In this document: positions 1 to 8,027 of the stretch, piece by piece | Layout of the letters: every line of letters starts with the position of its first letter | How positions within the stretch are numbered: the stretch's first letter is position 1 | Assembly (NCBI RefSeq): GCF_000719705.1 | Contig: NZ_JOHO01000027.1 | Coordinates: 62,001-126,000 of the forward strand | Length of the DNA: 64,000 bases | Source of the DNA: Streptomyces sp. NRRL S-350 | Lineage (GTDB): Bacteria > Actinomycetota > Actinomycetes > Streptomycetales > Streptomycetaceae | Direction: 5' to 3' | Notes under the pieces: generated by a model | Seen by the model: only the letters and a program-made list of their open reading frames with translations | Told to the model about the DNA's origin: nothing | The model's database searches: none | Position numbers and translations under genes: made by a program

Positions 1-414
1 CTGGTGTGGGTGTTGGTCACCGGGAGCGATCCGGAGGACGGGTCCCTCCCACTGACCCCGCTGCGCGTGGTCACGATCCTGGGCATGGTGTCGGTCCAGG
101 TCGCCGTGGTCTGCGTATGGCGGCTGGTGTCGATGGTGCGACGCGGAACCGTGTTCTCCCACGCCGCCTTCCGCTACGTGGACGTCATGATCGGCGCGAT
201 CGTCGCGGCCGCCCTCGTGTGGTTCGCGGTCACGGCCCTCAACGCGCCGGGCCAGCGGGACGACCCCGGCGTCTCCGTCATCATGGCCGGGGTCGGCGTG
301 GCCATCCTGGGGGTCGCGCTCATCGTGCTCGTGCTGCGGACGCTGCTCGCCCAAGCCGTCGCGCGCGACGTCGAAGCGGCGCAGATGCAGGCCGAGTTGG
401 ACGAGGTGATCTGA
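1..414 (+). CDS. DUF2975-like membrane protein (5' end outside window)
   Basis: The frame is open to the first base, so the N-terminus probably lies outside the window; a GTG at 4 is possible but would cut the first membrane segment. Three hydrophobic segments are visible (around residues 20-40, 58-78 and 92-115), followed by a short charged cytoplasmic tail. The pattern and the neighbour match small DUF2975 membrane proteins, which commonly sit directly upstream of a short XRE-type regulator. It overlaps the next gene by one base in a TGATG junction (stop 412-414, ATG 414), so the two are almost certainly translationally coupled. No catalytic motif is seen; a role in membrane sensing for the regulator is inference. 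Confidence 0.65.
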   Translation: MVWVLVTGSDPEDGSLPLTPLRVVTILGMVSVQVAVVCVWRLVSMVRRGTVFSHAAFRYVDVMIGAIVAAALVWFAVTALNAPGQRDDPGVSVIMAGVGVAILGVALIVLVLRTLLAQAVARDVEAAQMQAELDEVI

Positions 415-635
415 TGCCGATCGTCGTGGACGTCGACGTGATGCTGGCCAGGCGGAAGATGTCCGTCGGCGACCTCGCGGACCGCGTGGGGATCACGCCC
501 GCCAACCTGGCGGTGCTGAAGAACGGCCGCGCCAAGGCGGTGCGCTTCTCGACGCTCGCCGCGCTCTGCGAGGTGCTCGAATGCCAGCCGGGCGACCTGC
601 TGCGCTGGGAGGCCGACGGCGCCGACGGCGAATGA
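414..635 (+). CDS. Small XRE/Cro-C1 family transcriptional regulator
   Basis: A 73-residue protein that is little more than one helix-turn-helix: the segment MSVGDLADRVGITPANLAVL gives the two HTH helices, followed by KNGRAKAVRFSTLAALCEVL and the typical ending CQPGDLLRW. Its length and ending match the YozG-like XRE regulators paired with DUF2975 membrane proteins. The start overlaps the upstream stop, so it is probably co-expressed and may autoregulate the pair; that is inferred from the family, not from an operator seen here. Confidence 0.85.
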   Translation: MPIVVDVDVMLARRKMSVGDLADRVGITPANLAVLKNGRAKAVRFSTLAALCEVLECQPGDLLRWEADGADGE

Positions 636-1264
636 ATCCGCCGGCCGACGCCATCGCCGGTCCCGCTTGCCCCCGAAAGCACGTCTACGGCCCGGGCCCC
701 CCGGACGCGGGCGCTCGGGTACCCACGACAACGCGACACGCGACAGGCGACAGGCGACAGGCGACAGGCGGCACGCTCCGGATCGACCCGGACCGTTCCT
801 ACGACGTGTGCCGCGTCCTCCCAGGGTCAGGCGTCGAGCACCTGCCCGGCGCGACTGACGACCGGCCGCCGGCGACGAGAGCGCCGCCACCGCGATCGCG
901 GCCCCGGCCGAGGCGACCACAGGAGACGCGGCCACGACCAAGCGGACCCATGCGCGCCATGGTCGCCGGCGATCTGCCGGAGACCGGCCTGATCCTCACC
1001 GTGCACGGTTGACTCGACGCCGAGATCGTCCTCAGGACGCCCTTCGTCTCCGGCCGCAACCATCTGGCGTTGTACTGCACAGGAAGTCGACGGCGCCGAC
1101 TTCCTGTGCACCGGGGGGGTGGGGTCGTTCCCAGGAGAGCGACTACCGGGGGCATGCCCCGCTGAAGAGGTCCATGGAGAACACCTTCCCCCGCGTCCAA
1201 ACGACGTCTCATCGCCCTTCGAGCGTCTTCTGCCGTCCGTGGCGGGCGAGCGTCGGTTGTGGGG
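636..1264. other. Non-coding stretch with short tandem repeat
   Basis: No open frame here resembles a protein. It holds a 7-bp tandem repeat (GCGACAG units, about 739-770) and the strong hairpin listed at 1076-1110. A second short palindrome (GGGGCATGCCCC type) lies near 1148-1162. Confidence 0.5.
1076..1110. terminator. Strong 14-bp-stem hairpin, probable terminator
   Basis: Perfect arms TGCACAGGAAGTCG and CGACTTCCTGTGCA enclose a 7-base loop. It lies about 155 bases beyond the stop of the minus-strand secreted protein gene, where a factor-independent or bidirectional terminator would be expected. There is no T tract, as is usual in streptomycetes. Confidence 0.5.
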
Positions 1265-2341
1265 TCACTGGATTCGCTTCATGAGGATCATGCGCTGCTT
1301 CAGGTTGGAGTTCTCGCCGCCGCTCCAGGAGATGTTGGCGAAGACTTGGCCTCCGGGATCTCCATCGACCTCGGGCCCGGCCGTGCTGTACGCGTTGCCG
1401 CCGGCGGTCCGGCTCCAGCCGCTCCAGGCGAAGCCGCCGTTGCTGGAGCGGTTGACCCACAGCGTGTGGTCCTGAGGCGAGATGCAGGCGATGGAGACGT
1501 TCTGCTGTGCCGCATAGGCCGGGTCTCCGGGGTCGGACGTAGGCACCTCGTCGCCCCCACGGCCGATCGCCACGGATTCACAGAGACCGCCGCCCGGCAG
1601 CTCCGAGTAGACGCCGCCCCTCAGACCGTCTGCGTCTGCGATGGTGTGGGCGATGTAGACGTGCTGGTCTCGGCCCACCACGACACTGGTGTCGTAATCC
1701 CGGTCGTTGACGGTCACCCTGTGGTTGACCACCTGACTCTGAAGAGTAACTTGCTGTGAGTAGTACAGAGTTCTGTCATGGGTGTGTACATCGTCCATCG
1801 TTTCCCAGTCGGGCTCGAAGTACAGTTGGCCACTCCGGTAACGCATTTCCTGCACGATGACCCGATTGTCCCGGATGGTCGTGAGGAGAATGCCCATCAC
1901 ACCTGAGCTGGCAACGAGGTTTCCGCTGGCATGGGCGGTGCCGCGAACTTGGGCCCATGGTGACCAGATGTTGCCGGCGGCGCCTCCGAGGAAGCTGTAG
2001 TACACCTCGCGGGAAGTGCCGAGGTGGAAGGCGGCCAGACGCGGGGTGCTTCCGTTGAGGATGACGGCTAGCTCCGGGCGGTGCTCCGTGATGCCGCCTC
2101 CGGGCATTACCCGCCATTCGCCGTTGCGGTAGCGCCACCAGATTCGGTTGTCGGTGCCCCGCAGGATCTCGAAACGGTCGCCCTGGAACACCGCTGCGGA
2201 CATCGCCTCTGCGGACCTTGCGGGGCCGCCTTCGTTGATCCAGTCACCCTCGGTCGCCGATGCGGGCGCGACCGAGTAGCCGAGCAGCAGAGTCAACCCT
2301 GCCAACAGCGATATCAGTGCCCGTGCCAGGCGTCTGCGCAT
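1265..2341 (-). CDS. Secreted propeller/lectin-like protein
   Basis: A 358-residue exported protein. The chosen start gives a classical Sec signal peptide (MRRRLAR, then a run of Leu/Ala/Gly to a VAPASA-T cleavage site near residue 29); an ATG 11 codons upstream is possible but adds only a short leader. The mature part has repeated segments with an aromatic/Trp pattern (RIWWRYRNGEWRVM, WSPWAQVRG, HTLWVNRSSNGGFAWSGW) spaced as in beta-propeller blades of PLL-type lectins or sialidase-like folds. No catalytic Asp-box set is clear, so a carbohydrate-binding or structural role is more likely than an enzyme. It is flanked by an IS relic upstream and a hairpin downstream. Confidence 0.6.
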   Translation of the reverse strand: MRRRLARALISLLAGLTLLLGYSVAPASATEGDWINEGGPARSAEAMSAAVFQGDRFEILRGTDNRIWWRYRNGEWRVMPGGGITEHRPELAVILNGSTPRLAAFHLGTSREVYYSFLGGAAGNIWSPWAQVRGTAHASGNLVASSGVMGILLTTIRDNRVIVQEMRYRSGQLYFEPDWETMDDVHTHDRTLYYSQQVTLQSQVVNHRVTVNDRDYDTSVVVGRDQHVYIAHTIADADGLRGGVYSELPGGGLCESVAIGRGGDEVPTSDPGDPAYAAQQNVSIACISPQDHTLWVNRSSNGGFAWSGWSRTAGGNAYSTAGPEVDGDPGGQVFANISWSGGENSNLKQRMILMKRIQ

Positions 2342-2463
2342 GGTGCGGTGCGGGGCGTGTTGAAAGCCCGGCATCTGTTCTCCCTCATCACTCGCTCAGG
2401 GAATTCGTCCCCGATCGTCACAGGCGGGCCGGAACGGAAGACTCGGCGCGGCCTCACACGACG

Positions 2464-2750
2464 CTAGAGCCGCATCGAAGCTGCGAGTTGTCGATGTGCG
2501 CACAGCGAACTGACGTAGCGTGAACGAGCCGAGGGATGTGATCCCACATCAGTTCCGCTCCCCCGGCTGATGCCGAGGGTGGAGAGCGGGCGGCGGGGGT
2601 CGCGAGCGTGGTGACGGAGTCCGGCGGCGATGTTGGCGATGTCGTCGTGGCCGGCGTGCCGGAGTGCGCCGAGGGCGAGGTTGCGCAGGCTGGCGGGCGG
2701 GCACGGTCTTCCGTTGCAGCGGCCAGGGCTTCGACACCTCATGGTCACCC
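2464..2750 (-). pseudogene. C-terminal remnant of an ISAs1-type transposase
   Basis: The translation contains SLRNLALGALRHAGHDDIAN followed by LRHHARDPRRPL and LGIS, the characteristic C-terminal end of ISAs1-family transposases in actinomycetes. Nothing upstream on this strand continues the transposase and the frame runs past the usual stop, so only the last fifth of the gene survives. A second, different remnant of the same family lies at 9485-9720. Confidence 0.65.
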
Positions 2751-2927
2751 GGAGGCCATGCTCGCCTCCGTTCAGCCTGATCCCGCGAACAGTGAAGCGA
2801 GGTTCGTCCACCTCGGCAGCGCATGCCTGACCCCGACCGGAAACCCGGCGGGGCTCGCGGGCACTGTGTGGCGCTGTGCGGGCACTGTGTGGCGCTGCGC
2901 GGGCCGTCGGCGGGCGTGGGTTCCTCC

Positions 2928-3347
2928 TCAGGGGCGGGCCGGTCGGCGCACGATCCGCAGGCGCGGTGAGGGCAGCAGGAAGGCGGCGCAGCCGATCTGG
3001 AACAGAATGCCGATCAGCGTCCACCCGCTGACGAACAGCACGAAGATCGGCGGTCCGCACCACAGGACGGTGACAACGGGCCGATGGAGTTCGCTCTCCC
3101 TCATCGGTGCGGAGAGGAGGAGCAGCAGCAGTGACGGCATACCGAACCACCCGAACAGGAACAGCCCCAGCTCGGTGAAGCCGGTCAGGAACTCCGATCC
3201 GGTGAGCTCACCGGTATGTGCCAGCCGGAGCGCGCAACCACCGGCTGCGGCACTCCATCCACAGCCGAGGGCGAACAGATAGCGGACGGCGGCCCGAGTG
3301 AACCACGCCAGGGCGCTCTCGGTTCTCAGCACGGCACCCATGGCCAT
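2928..3347 (-). CDS. Small integral membrane protein, unknown
   Basis: A 139-residue protein with four predicted membrane segments (around residues 18-40, 52-70, 72-82 and 96-125) and a basic C-terminal tail. An AAGGGG ribosome-binding site lies just before the ATG. A perfect 14-bp palindrome (3395-3408) sits about 50 bases upstream and is a likely operator. No family is recognised; it may be lineage-restricted. It does not overlap any better candidate. Confidence 0.5.
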   Translation of the reverse strand: MAMGAVLRTESALAWFTRAAVRYLFALGCGWSAAAGGCALRLAHTGELTGSEFLTGFTELGLFLFGWFGMPSLLLLLLSAPMRESELHRPVVTVLWCGPPIFVLFVSGWTLIGILFQIGCAAFLLPSPRLRIVRRPARP

Positions 3348-3394
3348 TCCGCCCCTTCGGCAGCTCCAGCAGGAGCATCATCCTCGCAGCATAT

Positions 3395-3408
3395 TTGAAC
3401 GCGTTCAA
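3395..3408. promoter_or_regulatory. Putative operator, perfect palindrome TTGAACGCGTTCAA
   Basis: A 14-bp perfect palindrome of the type bound by TetR-family dimers, placed about 50 bases upstream of the small membrane protein gene that ends at 2928. The regulator is not adjacent; the TetR gene at 4848 is the nearest candidate. Confidence 0.5.
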
Positions 3409-3619
3409 TAGATTCCCCGGGTGGCCTCTTTTCGAGTGACAGGGGTGACTCATGAATCACCCCAGCCATCTGAACCGGCGTCAACCCGGACAGATCCTCT
3501 GAACGACGCCGCCCTGGGACAGACCCTCTGACGACGCCGCCCCGGGGCGGATGCGACCGCCGGGAGAGTGCACACGACCGACGCGGGAGCGGCCGCCCGG
3601 CCGGGGCGGTGGAGTCCGC

Positions 3620-4729
3620 TCAGGCGGTCGTGGCGGGAACGAGGCGGTCGAGTCCCTGCGCGCTGCCCGTCGCGGCCTCGATCGAGCGCGGCAGCATGGC
3701 GCTCTCGTAGGCGCGGACGGCGTCGTCGACGCTGGATTCGGCAACGAGGGCGTGGGCGAGGTCGGAGCCGTCGAGCATGGCGAGATTGGCACCCAGGCCG
3801 GCCGGGGGCATCAGGTGCGCGGCATCGCCGAGCAGCGTCACGCCGGGAACGTGCTCCCAGGTGTGCGGGACGGGCAGGACGAACAGGGACCGGTTGATGA
3901 ACGTGCTGTCGCTGTTCCGCACGATGGAGCGCAGGCTCTCGTCCCAGCCGTCGAGCATCCTCAGCAGATGCGTCCGCACGGCCCTCTGGTCGCCGAGGTC
4001 GACACCGGCAGCCACATGCCAGTCCTGCGGCGCGCGGAGCGCGATGTAGGCGCGGATACGGCCATTGCTGTTGCGCTGGGCGACCAGGGACCTGCCGGCG
4101 CCCTTCACCAGCATCGATCCGTTGCCGACCAGCCGCGCGAGGTCGGGGTGGCGGGTGTCGCAGTGGTCGAACCCGGTCTCGACGAAGGTGACACCGGTGT
4201 AGCGGGGCGCGGCATCCGACAGGGCCGGGCGGACGCGCGACCAGGCGCCGTCGGCGCCGACCACCAGGTCGAAGTCCGCGGCGGTGTCGTCACCGAAGAG
4301 CATCCGGCAGGTGCCGTCCGCGAGCGGGGTGACCGCGGTGACGGCGCGGCCCCACCGCACTGTGCCCTCGGTGAGCGAGTCCAGCAACAGGCCGCGCAGC
4401 TGGCCGCGGTCGATCTCCGGCCGGCCGCCGGCGCCGGACGGCCCCTGATGCGCCAGGAGGGCGGCGTCGGCGAAGTCGAGCACCCGCCACTCCTCGCCTT
4501 CGGGGCGGGAGAGGGCTTGGAACCGGTCGAGGAGCCCGGCCGCACGCAGGGCGGCCTGACCGGTGTCCGCGTGCAGGTCGAGGGTGCCGCCCTGCGGGCG
4601 GGCGTCGGCGGAGGCCTCGCGTTCGAAGACGGTTACCGAGCGGCCGTGTCGCTGCAGGACTCGGGCGCACGTCAGGCCGCCGAGGCCGGCGCCGACAATC
4701 GCGATGCGGGGACCACGAGCAGGGTTCAT
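3620..4729 (-). CDS. FAD-dependent monooxygenase, TetX/PHBH-like
   Basis: A 369-residue class A flavin monooxygenase. The N-terminal Rossmann motif is RIAIVGAGLGGLTCARVL with the acidic ribose-binding residue in VTVFERE; the DG-type motif appears as LVVGADGAWSRVRPAL (about 155-170) and the FAD-binding GD motif as VTLLGDAAHLMPPAGLGANL (about 295-315). GDAAHLMPP is the form seen in TetX-like enzymes that hydroxylate tetracyclines and related substrates. Length fits the family. It is divergent from a TetR-family regulator across a 118-bp promoter region, so it is probably repressed by that regulator and induced by a toxic aromatic. Substrate unknown; resistance is an inference. Confidence 0.85.
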   Translation of the reverse strand: MNPARGPRIAIVGAGLGGLTCARVLQRHGRSVTVFEREASADARPQGGTLDLHADTGQAALRAAGLLDRFQALSRPEGEEWRVLDFADAALLAHQGPSGAGGRPEIDRGQLRGLLLDSLTEGTVRWGRAVTAVTPLADGTCRMLFGDDTAADFDLVVGADGAWSRVRPALSDAAPRYTGVTFVETGFDHCDTRHPDLARLVGNGSMLVKGAGRSLVAQRNSNGRIRAYIALRAPQDWHVAAGVDLGDQRAVRTHLLRMLDGWDESLRSIVRNSDSTFINRSLFVLPVPHTWEHVPGVTLLGDAAHLMPPAGLGANLAMLDGSDLAHALVAESSVDDAVRAYESAMLPRSIEAATGSAQGLDRLVPATTA

Positions 4730-4828
4730 GGGAGGTGTCCCTCAAGAGGTGGGGAGCTGCCGGGAGGTCCGGCCTCACCAAGAAAGCACACTCACCACAT
4801 AAGTGCAATGACTAAGCTTTTTTATTCG

Positions 4829-4844
4829 GTACACCCTGGGGTAC
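4829..4844. promoter_or_regulatory. Imperfect palindrome in divergent promoter (operator candidate)
   Basis: GTACACCCTGGGGTAC is a 16-bp near-palindrome (six of eight pairs match) immediately upstream of the TetR start and within the monooxygenase promoter region. Position and symmetry suit autoregulation by the adjacent TetR protein. Confidence 0.4.
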
Positions 4845-4847
4845 GGT

Positions 4848-5447
4848 ATGCGGGTGACCGAACCGACCGGGCGCCGCGAGCGCAAGAAGGCCCAGACCCG
4901 CCAGTCCCTGGCTGACGCCGCACTCGAGCTGTTCCTCGACCGCGGCTACGACCAGGTCAGCGTCAAGGACGTCGCCGACGCCGCCGACGTCTCGGTGACC
5001 ACCCTGTTCAAGCACTTCCCCGGCAAGGAAGCCCTGGTCTTCGACCAGGACGACGACCTGGAGGCAGCGCTCGTCGCCGCCGTACGCAACCGCACCCCCG
5101 GCACGTCGATCCCGCAGGCTCTGCGCGAGCACATCCTGCTGACGCAGACCCAGTTCGCCGTCCACGCCACGGACCCGCGGTTCGCCGACTTCACGCGCAT
5201 GGTGCAGGACACCCCTGCGCTGCGCGACTACGCCCACCGCATGTGGACGCGCCACGAAGCGGCCCTGACGCGAGCCATCGCCGACGCTGTCGGCGCTCCC
5301 GACGACGACGTCAGCTGCGCCGCCCTGGCCCATTTCGCCCTCGAGGCCCGCAGCCTCGTCCTGCGGCACCCCGAGCCGCGCCGCGCCGTCGACGAGGCCT
5401 TCGCACTGCTCGAACACGGCTGGGCGGCCTCCCACCCCGGCAGCTGA
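4848..5447 (+). CDS. TetR/AcrR family regulator
   Basis: A 199-residue repressor. The N-terminal HTH is canonical (ALELFLDRGYDQVSVKDVAD, then VSVTTLFKHFPGKEALVF), followed by a helical ligand-binding domain ending in LLEHGW. The ATG at 4848 has almost no leader and no good Shine-Dalgarno site, so the message may be leaderless; a GTG at 4854 is the alternative. It diverges from the TetX-like monooxygenase, which is the likely target gene. Confidence 0.9.
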   Translation: MRVTEPTGRRERKKAQTRQSLADAALELFLDRGYDQVSVKDVADAADVSVTTLFKHFPGKEALVFDQDDDLEAALVAAVRNRTPGTSIPQALREHILLTQTQFAVHATDPRFADFTRMVQDTPALRDYAHRMWTRHEAALTRAIADAVGAPDDDVSCAALAHFALEARSLVLRHPEPRRAVDEAFALLEHGWAASHPGS

Positions 5448-6116
5448 CCCGGTCTGCTCGGAGCCCTGGTGGGCGTGGACGTGTTGCGCGTGGACGTGTT
5501 GCGCGCCCGCACAGGTTCAACCTGAGTAGCCACGGCACCAGAGCTTGCGGCCGCGCGCTCAGCCGTCGGGCGCGCCCTGCCCGCGTCATGGAGGTCGAGC
5601 AGCGCGTCGCGGGCCGCCTCGTCGCAGGCCTGGCCGGGCAGGGCCAGGTGCCAGAGCTCACGGGCGGTGGCGCGCTGGACCAGGACGAGGGCCACCATGA
5701 CGTTCCGCCGGGCCGCACCGTCGCACGCTGCTTGCCCTTCCGGTTTCCAGGAGCAGCGGTAGAAGGGTTGCCACCACTTCGGCAGCCACTTGGCCGCGGC
5801 TGCTGGCCTGCGGAAACGGGCCCGTCGCCGGTCGGGTCGGTGGAGGTGCGGGCGGAGGCGTCGGTGGAGGTGGGGCGGGGCCCCTTGTCCGATTGTCCGA
5901 CCCATTGACCAGCGTGTTGTCCCGACGCAATCGCCCAGGTCCTGTCGGGCCTGCCTCGGGAAGCGTGCGAACTACGTTCGCTGACCGGCCCGTGCAGGCC
6001 GACTCGCGCCGTCGTCGGCAGGGATGGGCCACTCCGGATAACCGGATGACAGACGCCACGTGGTCCTGGCAGCATCAGCCGGCTGCACCGACCGAACTGA
6101 TCATCGGAGGACCGCC
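5448..6116. other. Stretch without a convincing gene
   Basis: Long overlapping frames exist on both strands but none has a recognisable domain or a ribosome-binding site. A 15-bp direct repeat (GTGGACGTGTTGCGC, twice around 5474-5503) is present. A minus-strand segment at about 5500-5730 has protein-like composition and could be a decayed gene. Confidence 0.4.
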
Positions 6117-6137
6117 ACGTCCATCAACCCGTACCTG

Positions 6138-6803
6138 ATGCCTCGTCTCCTACCTTGGTCTGCTGTCGACCCTGGCCAGCAGGGCTTCACCTGGAGCAGC
6201 GAGGAGGAAGCCGAGGTCACGGCCGAGGTACTCGCGCTGTTTCCCCCCGTCGGCTCTGCGGACGGGTTCGACTTCGTGTGCCAGGTGACGGACTTCCTGG
6301 TGGCCCGCTACGGCCGGTGGGCCTGCGGATGGCACTGGGCGGTCGGCGAGGGCGGAAACGGCGGCGTCGTCCAGAGCTGGTGCTGTCACGGCCACTCGCT
6401 GCGGGACGGCCCCGAGGCCTCAGCTGCCATCGTCGTGGCCTCGCTCCTGGAATGGCGCGACTGGCTGGAAGAGCTGGCCGAGCGCTTCGTCGAGCTGGCG
6501 CCGGCGACCGACGCGGATGCGGAGGACCGCAGCTGGCACGTGCAGCGCGCGGCGACCCGACTGGTGACCCTTGCCGTGGACCGCACATGCGCCGAGGACA
6601 GCTGGTACGGCCTCTGCGAACGAGTGCTGACGTGGTACCTCTCCTCAGCGGGCATGGCGGGAGAGGAAGCCGCCGAACTGGTGAAGGGCGCCATCGGCGG
6701 ACGGTTCAAGAGCTGGGCCGTACCGAGCTGCACCACGGTCGACGCGGTCGTGGAGGACCTGGCACTCGGTGTGACCGGGCATCGGCCGTACCGTGACTAC
6801 TGA
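6138..6803 (+). CDS. Conserved-type hypothetical protein, coupled to a Fic-like ORF
   Basis: A 221-residue acidic, Trp- and Cys-containing soluble protein with no domain I can name (WACGWHWAVGEGGNGGVVQS and ALGVTGHRPYRDY are distinctive). The only ATG well placed is at 6138, but it has no Shine-Dalgarno site; a near-perfect one (GGAGG, 6106-6110) instead points to an in-frame ACG at 6117 that would give TSINPYLMPRLL. The natural start may therefore be ACG or a former ATG. The 3' end overlaps the next gene by 11 bases, indicating translational coupling. Confidence 0.55.
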   Translation: MPRLLPWSAVDPGQQGFTWSSEEEAEVTAEVLALFPPVGSADGFDFVCQVTDFLVARYGRWACGWHWAVGEGGNGGVVQSWCCHGHSLRDGPEASAAIVVASLLEWRDWLEELAERFVELAPATDADAEDRSWHVQRAATRLVTLAVDRTCAEDSWYGLCERVLTWYLSSAGMAGEEAAELVKGAIGGRFKSWAVPSCTTVDAVVEDLALGVTGHRPYRDY

Positions 6804-7353
6804 CTCCCTCGCCGTGTGGTGCACGATCAGGGACGAGGTCGACTGGGCGTCCGCCGGTGCTGGGCACCGGACTCCCGTGGCACCGGCCGTCGACGGGCTC
6901 ACCGCCTGGTTCGAGGGCCAGGTCCGGCGCCGGTGCCCTCAACGCGCCGACCGGCTCCTTCAGGCTAGCGTTCTGGCCCGTGCAGACGCCGCCCACCGAC
7001 GCCCCCTCACCTCTGCCCTGCTCACCGGCTGGCAGCAGCTCACCCTCGGCAGATCCGACATCACCCTCCGGGATGGCGATGCCTTCGCCAAAGGCGGCCG
7101 TGAGCGCTACGGGCTCACACCGTCCACGTGGCAGGACTTCGCCCGATGCCTGCACCAGAGCGCCGATCCGACGCTCCCGGGCTCGGGTTGCTCCGCCTGC
7201 CCACGGTGGGAGGGCGGGCCCGCAGGGTGGACGGCGGGTCGGATCACGCGTCGGCGGCCCGGACGTTCGACGTGGGGTGACCGGGTAGGACGTGCCGCTC
7301 CCAGAGGTTGCCCAGGTGCGCGTGCAGGACGTCCTGCGCCTCTTGCGAGGTGA
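6793..7353 (+). pseudogene. Truncated Fic/DOC-like protein
   Basis: The first about 130 residues read as the N-terminal half of an actinomycete Fic-family protein: PVAPAVDGLTAWFEGQVRRR, the helical TSALLTGWQQLTLG, FAKGGRERYGLTPSTWQDFA. At the point where the AMP-transfer loop HPFxxGNxR should follow, the sequence turns into low-complexity Gly/Arg-rich translation that also overlaps the TetR gene on the other strand. The catalytic half is therefore missing. GTG start at 6793 overlaps the upstream gene by 11 bases. Assignment to Fic rests on remembered family sequences and is moderate. Confidence 0.5.
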
Positions 7354-7888
7354 GGCGGCCGATGAGGACGTGGGTGGTGAGGCCGTCGGCGAGGGCGAGG
7401 AGGGTGTGGGCCTCGCGTTGCGGGTCGATGGGCGCAGTGCGTCGGGCGCTCTCGCCGGCTTCCCGGATGAGCCGGGTGAATGTCTCGTGCAGGGCTGCGT
7501 AGTTGGCTTTCAGCGTGTCGGCGAGCGGCTCGCTGACCACGGCCTGCGCGATGAATGCGAGCCAGACCCGTGCCTCGGCGTGATGTTCTTCGCGGAGGAG
7601 TGCGACTTCGGCGACCGCGTGGCCCAGGGCGGTGGCGGCCGACTGGGCCGGGCTCCGGATGAGGCGGGCCCGGGCGCGTTCGGTGATCCGTTCGCCGATG
7701 TTCCCGAGCGTGAACACGAGCATCTCTTCCTTGCTGCGAAAGCAGCGCTGCACGGCGCCCATCGACACCTGCGCGCGGGCGGCGACGTCGCGCAGGGTCA
7801 CGCCCTCCAGTCCGTGCTCGTCGGCGAGGAGGCAGACGGCCTCGGCGATGCGGTGGCGCCGCTCCTCGTGGTCAACCTGTCTGGGCAT
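7244..7888 (-). CDS. TetR/AcrR family regulator of the amidase
   Basis: A 214-residue repressor with HTH LADEHGLEGVTLRDVAARAQ followed by VSMGAVQRCFRSKEEMLVFT and a C-terminal helical domain of the AcrR type (TetR_C_6-like ending LTSQEAQDVLHAHLGNLWER). It is divergent from the amidase at 8028; the 139-bp intergenic region carries two matching palindromes (7953-7968 and 7985-8002), the likely binding sites for autorepression and control of the amidase. Confidence 0.9.
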   Translation of the reverse strand: MPRQVDHEERRHRIAEAVCLLADEHGLEGVTLRDVAARAQVSMGAVQRCFRSKEEMLVFTLGNIGERITERARARLIRSPAQSAATALGHAVAEVALLREEHHAEARVWLAFIAQAVVSEPLADTLKANYAALHETFTRLIREAGESARRTAPIDPQREAHTLLALADGLTTHVLIGRLTSQEAQDVLHAHLGNLWERHVLPGHPTSNVRAADA

Positions 7889-7925
7889 GCCCGGGGCCTC
7901 CGTTGGTCGATGCGGTGTCGGATGC

Positions 7926-7959
7926 GGGCGTTATTCGATGCGGGGCGTTATTCGATGCG
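7926..7959. repeat. Perfect 17-bp tandem duplication in the promoter
   Basis: GGGCGTTATTCGATGCG occurs twice back to back (7926-7942 and 7943-7959). Each copy carries the CGATGC half-site of the adjacent operators, so the duplication multiplies half-sites upstream of the TetR gene. Confidence 0.8.
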
Positions 7960-7968
7960 AGCGCATCG
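7953..7968. promoter_or_regulatory. Operator 1, CGATGC-N4-GCATCG
   Basis: Perfect 6-bp arms with spacer GAGC between the divergent TetR and amidase genes. Together with operator 2 it defines the repeated consensus CGATGC-N4-GCATCG. Confidence 0.75.
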
Positions 7969-7984
7969 GTTCCAGGATACCGTT

Positions 7985-8002
7985 CCGATGCAAGCGCATC
8001 GG
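7985..8002. promoter_or_regulatory. Operator 2, CCGATGC-N4-GCATCGG
   Basis: Perfect 7-bp arms with spacer AAGC, 33 bases from operator 1 and about 10 bases upstream of the amidase Shine-Dalgarno site, so binding would block amidase transcription. Confidence 0.75.
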
Positions 8003-8027
8003 ACCCTGGACGAGGAGGACGGGAATC

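Noticed and set aside
3551..4915. Long plus-strand open frame over the flavin monooxygenase
   Set aside because: It is the GC-driven shadow of the minus-strand gene; its translation is Gly/Arg/Val-rich without motifs, while the minus strand has all FAD motifs.
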